A DNA stretch of 52,309 bases from Candidatus Methanomethylophilaceae archaeon (GCA_017935945.1 JAGBGN010000119.1:1-52309); one strand, 5' to 3'. Numbered from the stretch's first letter, positions 44,127 to 52,309 are shown. Numbers and translations are program-made. Notes: generated from the sequence alone by a model not told the origin.

Positions 44127-44155
44127 GGATGGGCGCCTACCCCATGCGCCCATCC
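44127..44155 (+). terminator. Terminator after lonB
   Basis: Perfect 10-bp stem GGATGGGCGC / GCGCCCATCC with a 9-nt loop, 12 nt after the stop, followed by a T run (ctttttcc, 44169-44176). It marks the left border of the AT-rich AbiE island. Confidence 0.75.
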
Positions 44156-44355
44156 TAGAAATCCATCATCTTTTTCCATTCAATGTTTTTATGATCATCA
44201 TGGTTTGAATTTAAACACATGTTTCAAGAAGTACTAGTTTAGAAATAATCTGGTTGTTAACAACAGATTGAGCAGTAGATGAGTAAATGCCCTTTTACAC
44301 ACGTACCACTAAAGAGCCATTTTTAATCGTTTATTTGTAAAGTTGTTTCTGACAC

Positions 44356-44397
44356 TATACTGTTATGGATTTCTATGTGACAGTATACGTTTACTGT
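44356..44397. promoter_or_regulatory. Repeated TACTGT operator-like sites before the AbiE pair
   Basis: Inverted repeat TATACTGT (44356-44363) - 16 nt - ACAGTATA (44380-44387), and a third TACTGT at 44392-44397. AbiEi antitoxins are known to bind inverted repeats in their own promoter, so autoregulation is plausible. A ribosome binding site (aggtgg, about 44437-44442) precedes ATG 44447, unusual among the leaderless genes here. The whole gap 44116-44446 is AT-rich and otherwise empty. Confidence 0.5.
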
Positions 44398-44446
44398 ACG
44401 GAGAAGATTGAAATAGACGATATTATCTGGAGATAATTTAGGTGGT

Positions 44447-45031
44447 ATGATAATTTGCACAAGCGAATCCTTGTTGAGTGAGTTGAGTGACTATTCAAAC
44501 CCTCATATGAAGATCAAGAGGATGGTCCGTGATGGTGAGTTGATTCACATCAAGAGGGGATTGTATGAAACTAATCCGGATGTAGAGTCAGAGTATCTAG
44601 CATATGCAATATATGGTCCATCATACCTCTCATTTGATTATGCGCTTTCATATCATGGTATAATCCCTGAGAGTGTAAGAGTATGTACTTCTGCAACCAC
44701 TGGCAAGTTTAGAAGAAAGACATTCGAAACGCCTTTTGGTTATTATTCATATCGTGATGTGCCTCAGCAAGTATTCGAGATGGGGGTACTATCTTTTGAT
44801 CAAGATGATTATAGGTTGAGGATAGCATCAGCTGAGAAGGCAGTTTGTGATAAGATATACACAATGCATCCGGTGGATAATGTAATCGAGATGGGAGAAT
44901 TGATGTTTGAAGATCTTAGATTTGACGAATCTATGATAGAGGAGTTAGATAAGAATATTATTGAACAATTGGTGGATGGTTACCATTCAAAGAATGTTAA
45001 GTTATTATCTAAGGTTTTGGAGGATTATTGA
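44447..45031 (+). CDS. AbiEi-type antitoxin, winged-helix regulator
   Basis: 194 residues. The N-terminal winged HTH (LLSELSDYSNPHMKIKRMVRDGELIHIKRGLYETNP) is the usual AbiEi antitoxin start. The middle domain has YGPSYLSFDYALSYHGIIPES, VCTSATTGKFRRKTFETPFG, and ASAEKAVCDKIYT, all typical. Low G+C and A/T-ending codons contrast with neighbours, a sign of transfer. The stop overlaps the next start by 1 nt (TGATG). Confidence 0.9.
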   Translation: MIICTSESLLSELSDYSNPHMKIKRMVRDGELIHIKRGLYETNPDVESEYLAYAIYGPSYLSFDYALSYHGIIPESVRVCTSATTGKFRRKTFETPFGYYSYRDVPQQVFEMGVLSFDQDDYRLRIASAEKAVCDKIYTMHPVDNVIEMGELMFEDLRFDESMIEELDKNIIEQLVDGYHSKNVKLLSKVLEDY

Positions 45032-45858
45032 TGGATAATGGAACCTTGGTTGTCAAGGATCACCTTAGAGAGGAAATGCAAAAGATTTTTTTGAAAACGA
45101 TATCAAGAACTGATTTTTTCGATAATGCAGCATTCTATGGAGGAACAGCTCTGAGACTATTCCACGGATTAGACCGTTTCTCAGAAGATTTAGATTTTTC
45201 ATTATTGAAACCATTTCCTGAGTTTAATTTGGAGTCCTATCATGAAGTTATTGTAGATGGTTTTTTAGAATATGGTATTGAAGTTACAGTAAAGAAAATC
45301 AACAAGAGAACGATGACCACTGTTCAGACTTCTAATGTTGTGGCTAAATATCAATCTCTATCACATTTTTGTGATGATGTTGGAATGAAAGGTAATTTTC
45401 ATCGTGATGAATTGTTGAAGATTAAGTTTGAGATCGATACCATGCCTCCATCATTTGCTGGGTATGAGTGGGTTGAGTTGGATTCATCACGTATAAGGTT
45501 GTATGATTTCGGATCATTGTTTGCTGGAAAAGTGAGTGCGGTATTGACTCGTGGGTGGAACAATCGCGTCAAAGGGCGTGATTTTTATGATTTCATATAT
45601 TACATCAACAATGGTATTGAATTAAACATGTGCTACTTACAGTCTAGTTTGAAGAAGATGAATAATTTGGAAGGTAGCCTCACTGATGAAAAGTTAAGAA
45701 GAAAGTTGGAGGAACGGTTTAGGGCCGTTGATTATGAATCTGCAAAGGAAGATATTGTTAACTTCATAAGAGATGGTAAAGTATTGGATTGTTGGGATTC
45801 TGATTACTTTATTAGTTTGCTTGACAATTTAAAAACATCTTATAAGGGGTTGTGTTAA
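45031..45858 (+). CDS. AbiEii-type nucleotidyltransferase toxin
   Basis: 275 residues. DNA polymerase beta-like nucleotidyltransferase toxin of the AbiEii/MenA group, which can modify tRNA and stop growth. Motif: FYGGTALRLFHGLDRFSEDLDFSLL (GG...DxD), then KIKFEIDT, and RLYDFGSLFAGKVSAVLTRGWNNRVKGRDFYDFIYYI, the conserved K-x3-R-x-KxRDxxD block. The pattern looks complete, so it is probably active. Low G+C, TAA stop, RBS-like GGAGG just upstream. Forms a two-gene type IV toxin-antitoxin system with the preceding gene. Confidence 0.9.
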   Translation: MDNGTLVVKDHLREEMQKIFLKTISRTDFFDNAAFYGGTALRLFHGLDRFSEDLDFSLLKPFPEFNLESYHEVIVDGFLEYGIEVTVKKINKRTMTTVQTSNVVAKYQSLSHFCDDVGMKGNFHRDELLKIKFEIDTMPPSFAGYEWVELDSSRIRLYDFGSLFAGKVSAVLTRGWNNRVKGRDFYDFIYYINNGIELNMCYLQSSLKKMNNLEGSLTDEKLRRKLEERFRAVDYESAKEDIVNFIRDGKVLDCWDSDYFISLLDNLKTSYKGLC

Positions 45859-45861
45859 AAA

Positions 45862-45894
45862 TGAGTTAGGTACTCGTTTTGAGTACCCAACTCA
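45862..45894. terminator. Bidirectional terminator between the AbiE toxin and fttA
   Basis: Stem TGAGTT-A-GGTACTC with GAGTACC-C-AACTCA (one A.C mismatch) and a 5-nt loop, with A/T-rich flanks on both sides, between two convergent gene ends. It marks the right border of the AT-rich island. Confidence 0.75.
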
Positions 45895-45896
45895 AT

Positions 45897-47801
45897 TCAT
45901 TTCAACCTGATTGTCTCGAGGTTGAGTGGGGCTTTGGTCTCGATACCGAACTTCTTGTAGATCGAGGATGCGAGATCGGTACATTTCCTGTCCTCTCCGT
46001 GTCCAATGATGATCTTGTCAGGTCTGGGTTCGAGTGAACCGATGTAACGCATCAGCTGTTTGCGGTCGGAGTGACCAGAGAATCCGTCAACGGTCTCCCT
46101 CTGCATCCTGATGTTGAGGTGGATCGGCTTTCCCTTCATGTTCATGGTGATCTCGGTCCTTCCTCTCTGGATGGTCCTACCGATACTTCCCTCGGACTGA
46201 TATCCGACGAAGAGGAGCCAGTTCTTGGGGTCGTCTGCCCACTCCCTGAAGTACTCCATGACGGGACCTCCGGACATCATACCGCTTGTAGCAAGGACGA
46301 TGCAGGGATCGGGCGAGTGGCAGATCTCCTCCCTCATCGCGGCTGTCTCGACCCTCTTGAAGATCGGGGACAGGAACGGGTTCTCGTTCTGCTGGAAGAT
46401 CTGTGTCCTGAGCTGGCTGTTGAGGTACTCGGGATATGCGGTATGGATGGCGGTTGCCTCCCATATCATTCCATCGAGGTAGACGGGGCATGTGGGGATG
46501 CGACCGGTGCGCATGAGCTCCTCGATGACCAACATGACCTCCTGTGACCTTCCTACTGCGAATACGGGAATCAGAACTTTTCCGCCGTGCTCAGTGGCCT
46601 GCTGGAGGAGTTCGGCCATGCTCTCGGATGCATCCGCCCTTGAGGGCTGGACATCGTTGTGACCACCGTAGGTGGACTCGATGACGAGGGTCTCGAGCCT
46701 CGGGAAGCGGTTGGTCGCCGCATTGAAGAGCCATGTCTTCTCGTATTTCGTATCACCGGAGAATGCCACGTTGTGGAGTCCGTCACCGATGTGGAAGTGT
46801 GCGATTGCGGAACCAAGGATGTGTCCGGCGTTGTGGAACGTGAGCCTGACATCGGGTGCGATGTCCGTGGTCTCGTTGTACTTGAGGGGGATCGTGTGGA
46901 GGATCTCCTGCCTGACATGCTGTGCCTCGTAGGGTGTCTTCTTGTTCTCCCCGAAACCGAGTTTGATGTTGTCGAGCTGGAGCAACGCCATCAGGTCCCT
47001 GGTGGGGGGAGTGCAGTAGACAGGTCCCTTGTATCCGTACTTGAACAGTGCGGGGAGGGTTCCGCAGTGGTCGAGGTGAGCGTGGGTGATGACGACAGCA
47101 TCGATGTCATCCAGAGGCTGGATCTCCGGGATGGTGAAGTAGGGTGTGTTGTCGGAGCTGGGGTCCAGTCCGCAGTCGATGAGGATCTTGCTCTCCCTGG
47201 TGGTGAGCAGGGATGCGGACCTTCCGACCTGCCTGAATCCGCCCATGGCGGTGACTCTGACCCATTGCTCGCTGCCGAGGGTGGGTCTGGCGAGCCTCCT
47301 GGCCACGCGGGTGAGCATGGCCTGACGGTCATCGTGGTTGGCCCTGAGGTATCCCCTGACATCGGAGACGGTCTTGGATGGGATCGGAGGGGCCCTCATG
47401 ACCTTGACGTTCCATCCGGATTCCTTCCTGAGGTCTGCAAGGAGCTGACCCTCCTTACCGACGACCTCGCTGGGGTTGATGGCTTCCACGATGGCCTCAC
47501 CAGTCTCGTCGACGAAGTTGATGTCGAAGATCTCGGCTGATTCGGGAACCATGGCGCGGATCTTCTCAGCGACCCTGTCCGGATCCTCGAGGGTTGACGG
47601 ATCGGGTCTGATATCCACTCTGCGGTGGATGTTCTGTGCGATCATACGGGGTAACGAGTCGTTCGTGGAGAACTTATCGTAGTCACTGGTGTAGATTACG
47701 ACGAGAGGTCCCTCGAATTTGATTGAGGTTATCGTCATGTCTGACGGAACCAGTCTCCTGACCTCTTCGGTCAGGTTATCGAACAATCTGTCGACATTCA
47801 T
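45897..47801 (-). CDS. fttA: Archaeal transcription termination factor aCPSF1/FttA
   Basis: 634 residues. Two N-terminal KH-type domains (about 1-150; GEAIVEAINPSEVVGKEGQLLADL) bind RNA. Metallo-beta-lactamase domain: VVITHAHLDHCGTLPALF, FHNAGHILGSAIAHF, FSGDTKYEKTWLF. Beta-CASP domain: VLIPVFAVGRSQEVMLVIEEL, VLATSGMMSGGP, SGHSDRKQLM. An endonuclease/5' exonuclease that ends transcription in archaea. Length and motifs are normal. Transcribed leftward, separated from psmB by 70 nt, so possibly cotranscribed. Confidence 0.97.
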   Translation of the reverse strand: MNVDRLFDNLTEEVRRLVPSDMTITSIKFEGPLVVIYTSDYDKFSTNDSLPRMIAQNIHRRVDIRPDPSTLEDPDRVAEKIRAMVPESAEIFDINFVDETGEAIVEAINPSEVVGKEGQLLADLRKESGWNVKVMRAPPIPSKTVSDVRGYLRANHDDRQAMLTRVARRLARPTLGSEQWVRVTAMGGFRQVGRSASLLTTRESKILIDCGLDPSSDNTPYFTIPEIQPLDDIDAVVITHAHLDHCGTLPALFKYGYKGPVYCTPPTRDLMALLQLDNIKLGFGENKKTPYEAQHVRQEILHTIPLKYNETTDIAPDVRLTFHNAGHILGSAIAHFHIGDGLHNVAFSGDTKYEKTWLFNAATNRFPRLETLVIESTYGGHNDVQPSRADASESMAELLQQATEHGGKVLIPVFAVGRSQEVMLVIEELMRTGRIPTCPVYLDGMIWEATAIHTAYPEYLNSQLRTQIFQQNENPFLSPIFKRVETAAMREEICHSPDPCIVLATSGMMSGGPVMEYFREWADDPKNWLLFVGYQSEGSIGRTIQRGRTEITMNMKGKPIHLNIRMQRETVDGFSGHSDRKQLMRYIGSLEPRPDKIIIGHGEDRKCTDLASSIYKKFGIETKAPLNLETIRLK

Positions 47802-47871
47802 ATGAAATCCAGCTTAGTTGTTGAAACGTTGGAAGAAGGTTAGAAGTGAAGGGGTTTGGGATACTCGGTTA

Positions 47872-48507
47872 TCAGTTGGGGTACCTGTATCCGAGTTTCT
47901 CGATACGTGAAACGATTTCCTCCCTGGGGATGGCCTCGTACCCGTTGGGTCCGATGTAGGTGACGAGGAATCCATCACCTGTGCAGTTGTCCCTCCTCCT
48001 GGCGGAGTTGAGTGCGGTAATCGCTGCATCGATACCCTCGTCCTTGGTCATGTCCTCCTTGAAGACGGCCTCGAGTGCACCGAGCGCGAAGACGGAACCG
48101 GAACCGACAGAGCAGTAGTTGTCCTCGATGTATCCACCTGCACCGTCGATGCTGAACACGTGACCTCCGGTCTTGTCGTATCCACCGACGATGAGTCCGA
48201 GGTAGAATCCCTGGCGGATGACGCTGGCAACGAGGGTTGCGGCAGCGGTGACGGACATGGCTGAACCCTTCTTCATGGAGTAGATGGCGATCTCACTCTG
48301 CATGAAGCGGACCATGAGCTGGGCATCGCCCACGACTCCGGCGATGGTCATTCCGATGTTGTCGGACAACTGGTGGACTTTCTGGACCTGTGTGTGGGCG
48401 ATGAGGTTGCCCATTGTGGCCCTCTGGTCGGAGGCGAGTATAACTCCGTCCTTGAGTTTGATTCCGATTGTCGTAGTACCGGTTTTAAGAGTCTCCTCAG
48501 TCGTCAT
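47872..48507 (-). CDS. psmB: Proteasome beta subunit
   Basis: 211 residues. Short propeptide (MTTEETLKTG, 10 residues), then the mature N-terminal Thr (TTTIGIKLKDG). Counting from it, Asp17 and Lys33 are in place (SDQRATMGNL...QVQK), so it is an active subunit. Later blocks: TIAGVVGDAQLMVRFMQSE, GGHVFSIDGAGGYIEDNY, GSGSVFALGALE. ATG 48507 is chosen because the longer start adds ten unusual residues. A TATA-like box (ctatataaac read on this strand, 48581-48590) lies upstream; the leader is about 50 nt. Confidence 0.96.
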   Translation of the reverse strand: MTTEETLKTGTTTIGIKLKDGVILASDQRATMGNLIAHTQVQKVHQLSDNIGMTIAGVVGDAQLMVRFMQSEIAIYSMKKGSAMSVTAAATLVASVIRQGFYLGLIVGGYDKTGGHVFSIDGAGGYIEDNYCSVGSGSVFALGALEAVFKEDMTKDEGIDAAITALNSARRRDNCTGDGFLVTYIGPNGYEAIPREEIVSRIEKLGYRYPN

Positions 48508-48767
48508 TGTTAATCTCCTAGATGTGAGAAAACGCACATGTTCGTAGGACTGTGCTATGAATCCTCCTAATGGGTGGGTCCTATATAAACTAATCTTATG
48601 TTACTTTATAATAGGTGTTGGGGCCCACTGGTGTCCAGAGGCCGTTACAGAAATGGCATTCTGTTATCCACCTCAGCATGTCATCTAGACGATTTCCGAC
48701 GTTTCTCCGTCCGAGGCACTTCGGTGTGATGGGTATCTGTTTTAAACCGGATGGAGGTCGGGTATCC
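48508..48767. other. Divergent intergenic region between psmB and the alcohol dehydrogenase
   Basis: 260 nt without a gene. It holds the psmB promoter (48581-48590), a rightward TATA-like ctttataata (about 48604-48611), and two adjacent hairpins: GGCC-CTGG / CCAG-GGCC (48622-48643) and ACAGAA / TTCTGT (about 48647-48664). The dehydrogenase has its own TATA-like box (tttaaacc, about 48740-48747). The hairpins may be operator DNA or part of an unassigned RNA. Confidence 0.45.
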
Positions 48768-49808
48768 ATGAGATCCGTCGTCAACCATGGAGATGGAACG
48801 TTTGGTATCGAGGAAAGGGAGCGCCCCACGGTCGTCCGTTCCACGGATGCCGTTGTCAGGGTGACATTGGCATCGATATGCAGCAGTGACCTCCACATAC
48901 GTGCAGGTACCGTGCCCCGTGCCGTCCCGGGAACGATAGTCGGACACGAGTTCGTCGGTGTGGTGGAGGAGGTCGGTGACGATGTGATCGGATTCCACCC
49001 AGGTGATCGTGTAGCCGTGAACGTCGAGACGTTCTGCGGGGAGTGCTTCTACTGCAGACGCGGTCATGTGAACAACTGCACCGACCCGTTCGGTGGATGG
49101 GCCATAGGATGCAGGATAGATGGCTCACAGGCCAGCCATGTCCGTGTACCTTATGCGTCCAACTGTCTCACCCACATCCCGGACCATGTAAGCGATGAGA
49201 AGGCACTGTTTACGGGAGACATCCTCGCCACTGGCTACTGGGCCGCTGACATCTCCGAAATCCAGGAGGGTGACACCATCGTCATCATAGGTGCCGGCCC
49301 AACGGGCCTCTGCTGTGCGATGTGTGCCCGTCTCAAAGGTCCGTCCAGGATAATCATGGTGGAAACCGTCGGGTACCGCAGGGAGTTCGCACTCTCCAAC
49401 GGTTTCGCGGACTATGTGCTGGATCCCACGGAGGTCAATGTGTGCTCATACGTCCGTGATATGACCGAGGGCAGGGGTGCCGATGTCGTAATGGAAGTGG
49501 CTGGGGGCCCAGATACCTTTGAAATGGCATGGAGGGTAGCCAGGCCGAACGCCATCGTGACAGTCGTCGCCATGTACCCTGTTCCACAGGTCCTCCCGCT
49601 TCCCGACATGTATGGTAAGAACCTCACGTTCAAGACCGGGGGTGTGGATGCATCCAAATGCGACGAGATAATGGATATGATATCATCAGGTTCCATCGAT
49701 TCCTCCGTCCTCATAACCCATACATTCCCATTCGATAGGATAATGGAGGCTTACGATCTTTTCGAATCCCATTCGGATGGTGTGGTGAAGGTTGCTATAA
49801 AGATGTGA
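48768..49808 (+). CDS. Zinc-dependent alcohol dehydrogenase family protein
   Basis: 346 residues of the medium-chain dehydrogenase family. Catalytic zinc motif [12 protein letters not shown] and [15 protein letters not shown]; structural zinc cysteines [18 protein letters not shown](P)-binding [15 protein letters not shown]; substrate domain to VKVAIKM. Resembles archaeal/bacterial dehydrogenases acting on alcohols or polyols; substrate unknown. ATG 48768 is chosen because the open upstream frame runs into the promoter and a TATA-like box is 20-27 nt away. Confidence 0.92.
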   Translation: MRSVVNHGDGTFGIEERERPTVVRSTDAVVRVTLASICSSDLHIRAGTVPRAVPGTIVGHEFVGVVEEVGDDVIGFHPGDRVAVNVETFCGECFYCRRGHVNNCTDPFGGWAIGCRIDGSQASHVRVPYASNCLTHIPDHVSDEKALFTGDILATGYWAADISEIQEGDTIVIIGAGPTGLCCAMCARLKGPSRIIMVETVGYRREFALSNGFADYVLDPTEVNVCSYVRDMTEGRGADVVMEVAGGPDTFEMAWRVARPNAIVTVVAMYPVPQVLPLPDMYGKNLTFKTGGVDASKCDEIMDMISSGSIDSSVLITHTFPFDRIMEAYDLFESHSDGVVKVAIKM

Positions 49809-49827
49809 TGTACTAATTTATACATCA
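49806..49827. promoter_or_regulatory. Dyad around the trpB promoter
   Basis: TGATGTA (49806-49812) - 8 nt (CTAATTTA) - TACATCA (49821-49827). It overlaps the dehydrogenase stop and encloses a TATA-like box (taatttata). Transcription should begin about 49843-49850, before ATG 49876. TGATGTA also occurs twice in the LysR promoter region at 7 kb. Candidate operator; the regulator is unknown. Confidence 0.45.
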
Positions 49828-49875
49828 ATGTTCAATAACTTGAAATACTGTCATCGTATATCCATCGATGATAAC

Positions 49876-51066
49876 ATGGATATGGAGAACGGAAGGTTCG
49901 GGGAGTTCGGAGGGCAGTACGTGCCCGAAGCACTCATGAACGCGGTTCTGGAGCTTCAGGAGGCATACGGCAAGTACATTAACGACCCCGAGTTCCTCAA
50001 CGATCTTCAGGAGATGAACAGGAAATACACTGGTAGGCCCTCGCCCCTCTACTTTGCGGAGAGGATGACCGAGGATCTCGGAGGAGCCAAGATCTACCTC
50101 AAGAGGGAGGATCTCAACCACACAGGTTCCCACAAGATCAACAACGTCATAGGTCAGTGCCTCCTCGCCAAGAGGATGGGTAAGAAGAGGGTCATCGCCG
50201 AGACCGGTGCCGGACAGCACGGTGTGGCAACCGCCACCCTCGCAGCCTACCTCGGACTCGAATGCGAGGTGTTCATGGGTGCGGAGGATGTCAGCAGGCA
50301 GGCCCTGAACGTGTACAGGATGGAGCTCCTGGGTGCCACAGTCCACCCCGTCACCTCCGGTTCCGCCGTCCTCAAGGATGCCGTCAACGAGACCCTCCGC
50401 GAGTGGTCCGAGAGGATATCCGATACTCATTACGTCATCGGTTCCGTCGTGGGACCCCACCCGTTCCCCCAGATGGTCTGCGATTTCCAGTCCGTCATCG
50501 GCAGGGAGGTCCGCCAGCAGATGATGGAGGCTGAGGGACGTCTCCCCGACTGCCTCGTGGCATGTGTTGGAGGAGGTTCCAACGCAATGGGTCTTTTCCA
50601 CGATTTCGTCGACGATACCGGTGTACGTCTTGTCGGATGCGAGGCTGCGGGAAGGGGAATCGAGACCGGTGAGCACGCAGCCACGATGGCTGCAGGGAGC
50701 ACCGGGGTCTTCCATGGAATGAAGTCCGTGTTCTGTCAGGACAAATACGGTCAGATCGCACCCGTGTACTCCATATCCGCGGGTCTCGACTATCCCGGTA
50801 TCGGACCCCAGCACACCTACCTCAAGGCGATCGACCGTGCGGAGTACGCGCCCATCACCGATGATGAGGCTGTGGACGCCTTCGAGTATCTCTCCAGGAT
50901 GGAGGGTATAATCCCTGCCATCGAGAGTTCACATGCAGTCGCATACGCCAGGAAGGTCGCACCCACGATGGACAAGGACCAGATAATGGTCGTGAACCTC
51001 TCCGGACGTGGTGACAAGGATGTCGCCGCAATCGCACGTTACAGGGGGCGTGAACTCCATGACTGA
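49876..51066 (+). CDS. trpB: Tryptophan synthase beta subunit TrpB
   Basis: 396 residues. PLP enzyme joining indole and serine. N-terminus [19 protein letters not shown]; the PLP lysine is in [22 protein letters not shown]; phosphate loop [28 protein letters not shown] near the end. It belongs to the TrpB1 (TrpA-partner) type by length and motifs. ATG 49876 ([13 protein letters not shown]) is preferred because the promoter puts transcription start after GTT/ATG 49828. Its stop overlaps trpA by 8 nt. Confidence 0.96.
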   Translation: MDMENGRFGEFGGQYVPEALMNAVLELQEAYGKYINDPEFLNDLQEMNRKYTGRPSPLYFAERMTEDLGGAKIYLKREDLNHTGSHKINNVIGQCLLAKRMGKKRVIAETGAGQHGVATATLAAYLGLECEVFMGAEDVSRQALNVYRMELLGATVHPVTSGSAVLKDAVNETLREWSERISDTHYVIGSVVGPHPFPQMVCDFQSVIGREVRQQMMEAEGRLPDCLVACVGGGSNAMGLFHDFVDDTGVRLVGCEAAGRGIETGEHAATMAAGSTGVFHGMKSVFCQDKYGQIAPVYSISAGLDYPGIGPQHTYLKAIDRAEYAPITDDEAVDAFEYLSRMEGIIPAIESSHAVAYARKVAPTMDKDQIMVVNLSGRGDKDVAAIARYRGRELHD

Positions 51067-51811
51067 TTCCGACAGGGTATTCTCACGCAAGGCGTTGATA
51101 TCACACATCATCGCGGGGTATCCCGATATTGATACCACCAACCGTCTGGTCCATGCCATGGCGGATGCGGGTGTGGATATGGTCATCATCGAGATTCCGT
51201 TCTCCGATCCCATCGCAGGAGGCCCCGAGATCAAAGGGGTGCATGCAACGGCACTTTCCGCGGGTGTGACCACGGATCTGATCTTCGACAGTCTCGTGGA
51301 GTTGAGGTCCACATGCGATGTACCCATCGCCATCATGACCTACTTCAATCCGATATTCGTCTACGGAACGGAATCGTTCGTATCCCGTTGTGTGGACGCC
51401 GGTGTCGGTTACGTCATCGTCCCCGACCTCCCGTTCGAGGAGAGGGGTGAACTCAAACCCATCTGCGATGAGAAGGGTGTTCACATGGTTCCCATGGTGG
51501 CACCCACGTACAAGGACAGGATGGAATCCATCATCGCCGATTCCAAGGATTTCATCTACATCATCAGATCCGAGGACATGGCCGGGTTCCCCGATGGATT
51601 CATCCATGAACTCGGTGACATGGCGGACCTCGTCCATGCGGCCGGACTCAAGTGCATCGCCGATTCCGGTCAGGGTGAGGCGGGATCCGTTCTGGAGCAT
51701 GTCGATGGTGCTGTGGATGGTACCGACGTCATGACCCTCGTGCTCAGGCACGGAAGGGACTGTGTCCAGTTCGTCGCGGATTATGCCCGTGGCGTCAGGA
51801 CGAGGATCTGA
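51059..51811 (+). CDS. trpA: Tryptophan synthase alpha subunit-like protein, catalytic Asp60 replaced
   Basis: 250 residues, (beta/alpha)8 barrel cleaving indole-3-glycerol phosphate in the normal enzyme. The catalytic Glu49 is kept in [14 protein letters not shown], but Asp60 of the usual FSDPLADGP is Gly here (FSDPIAGGP). Other blocks ([55 protein letters not shown]) are conserved in outline, while the phosphate-binding end differs from the usual GSAIVK type. It may be inactive for cleavage yet still activate TrpB. ATG 51059 overlaps trpB by 8 nt. Confidence 0.88.
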   Translation: MTDSDRVFSRKALISHIIAGYPDIDTTNRLVHAMADAGVDMVIIEIPFSDPIAGGPEIKGVHATALSAGVTTDLIFDSLVELRSTCDVPIAIMTYFNPIFVYGTESFVSRCVDAGVGYVIVPDLPFEERGELKPICDEKGVHMVPMVAPTYKDRMESIIADSKDFIYIIRSEDMAGFPDGFIHELGDMADLVHAAGLKCIADSGQGEAGSVLEHVDGAVDGTDVMTLVLRHGRDCVQFVADYARGVRTRI

Positions 51812-51840
51812 AGTTTTCTATAGTCGGATAAGCTGTTTTC

Positions 51841-51858
51841 AGGAGGGGAAACCCTCCT
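51841..51858 (+). terminator. GNRA-loop hairpin after trpA
   Basis: Perfect 7-bp stem AGGAGGG / CCCTCCT closed by a GAAA tetraloop, 29 nt after the trpA stop. A very stable RNA hairpin; the T tract is weak. Confidence 0.6.
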
Positions 51859-51959
51859 ACTTCTCCAATGTGTTTCCCAATTTCGAATCCCGCTCGGTCT
51901 GTATCCTTTTGCCCCTGTGAATCTGATTAAGTGAAAGTCCAATGAGATAACCTGTTTTC

Positions 51960-52009
51960 GATTTCGGGGAAATGTGGTAATCGAACAGTTTTGATTTTGG
52001 GGAAATGCG
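51960..52009. repeat. Two 17-nt direct repeats, each with an internal dyad
   Basis: Copy 1 (51960-51976) is GATTTCGGGGAAATGTG, containing ATTTC-GGG-GAAAT. Copy 2 (51993-52009) is GATTTTGGGGAAATGCG. They are 15/17 identical and 33 nt apart, three turns of DNA. They lie in a gene-free region and look like tandem protein-binding sites. Confidence 0.5.
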
Positions 52010-52056
52010 TTGCAATCAAGTTTTTTTGAAAGATATGGGAAAAACAATGACCATTT

Positions 52057-52168
52057 ATTCATCGAACTAACAGATTCGATGAATCAGTACAATCAGTAAA
52101 GTTCACTCACGAGTCTTCGGGAAGGTGGATCATCTTCCACATTCGTGGAAAAAACGCTCTCGTTTTCC
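52057..52168. other. Cluster of inverted repeats before the next gene
   Basis: ATTCATCGAA - 8 nt - TTCGATGAAT (52057-52084, perfect 10-bp arms). Then three partly overlapping stems: GGAAG/CTTCC (52120-52138), CCAC/GTGG (52137-52148) and GGAAAA..CG/CGTTTTCC (52147-52168). The stems share bases, so they may switch. No gene lies between 51812 and 52303; the frame in the minus strand there has no family or codon support. Confidence 0.45.
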
Positions 52169-52303
52169 AAGCATTATCCAGTACAGTTATATGTATATGG
52201 ATTATCCATCCATCCAATTACGCGAAACTTTAAAACGAACATCCCGATGGTGGTTTTTGCCGTCGGAAGATGTGTGAAACATATTAATTTGGGGAGATTT
52301 GAC

Positions 52304-52309
52304 ATGGAA
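52304..52309 (+). CDS. Start of an unidentified gene cut off by the window edge
   Basis: ATG GAA at the very end, preceded by a ribosome binding site-like GGGGAG (52291-52296) and, further up, a TATA-like ctttaaaac (52229-52237). Too little sequence to identify. Confidence 0.3.

Noticed and set aside
48604-48767. Structured leader or riboswitch of the alcohol dehydrogenase
   Set aside because: The upstream TATA-like box would start transcription inside the first hairpin, and a closer TATA-like box explains the gene start better.
51781-52062. 93-codon frame on the minus strand
   Set aside because: Rich in Arg, Ser and Trp, no family match that I recognise, runs across the trpA end and the terminator hairpin.
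1-52309. CRISPR arrays, insertion sequences, prophage or tRNA genes
   Set aside because: I saw no regularly spaced repeats, transposase or integrase genes, and no cloverleaf pattern with a T-arm; a short or unusual tRNA could still be missed by eye.

Overview
The window is archaeal chromosomal DNA, most likely from a methanogen of the order Methanomassiliicoccales (Thermoplasmatota). The archaeal markers are a KH/beta-CASP factor of the aCPSF1/FttA type, a membrane-anchored LonB protease, a proteasome beta subunit, a Hel308-type helicase and the KEOPS subunit Cgi121. Many genes have a TATA-like box 25-32 nt before the start codon and no obvious ribosome binding site, so leaderless transcripts seem common. 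A lone 5S rRNA gene and the near absence of TAG stops (1 of about 48 visible stops, the rest TGA or TAA) also fit a pyrrolysine-using methanogen of this group. The order-level call is inference; no methanogenesis gene lies in the window.

Layout. 1-11 kb: two ABC-F ATPases, a wHTH regulator with a small partner, a PutP-type symporter, an IMPACT/YigZ protein, an EamA transporter interrupted by TGA and divergent from a LysR regulator, an FprA-type flavodiiron protein, a SAM methyltransferase and a pirin. 11-19.5 kb: an anaerobic cobalamin (corrin ring) cluster in two divergent arms, cbiL-cbiF-cbiH-cbiC leftward and cbiD-cbiG-cbiJET-cbiA rightward, around a shared promoter with a strong dyad. 19.6-21.1 kb: a membrane/zinc-ribbon/GTPase reading frame interrupted only by an in-frame TAG. 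21.7-26.2 kb: an iron-sulfur flavoprotein, a candidate small RNA, and a two-gene nitrogenase-like operon in which the Fe protein (NifH-like) is fused to a NifD-like subunit and followed by a NifK-like subunit. 26-33 kb: two DUF308-like membrane proteins around a parvulin, two unknown small proteins, a degenerate HemC-like protein, MetY, a flavodoxin-ferredoxin protein, an acetyltransferase-TerB fusion and a YdeI-family protein. 33.5-44 kb: 5S rRNA, a Na/Pi cotransporter-PhoU fusion, Cgi121, threonine genes thrB-thrC, Hel308, a secreted transglutaminase-like protein without its catalytic residues, and LonB. 44.1-45.9 kb: an AT-rich island with an AbiE-type toxin-antitoxin pair. 45.9-52.3 kb: FttA, PsmB, a zinc alcohol dehydrogenase, an isolated trpB-trpA pair whose TrpA lacks a catalytic aspartate, and a structured intergenic region before the next gene.

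The most promising undescribed system is the nitrogenase-like operon at 22.77-26.15 kb. Both of its D/K-type subunits keep a three-cysteine P-cluster-like pattern, but the D-type half lacks the cofactor-binding Cys at the expected place. It has its own palindromic promoter. The amber codon at 19928 is the second most interesting feature.
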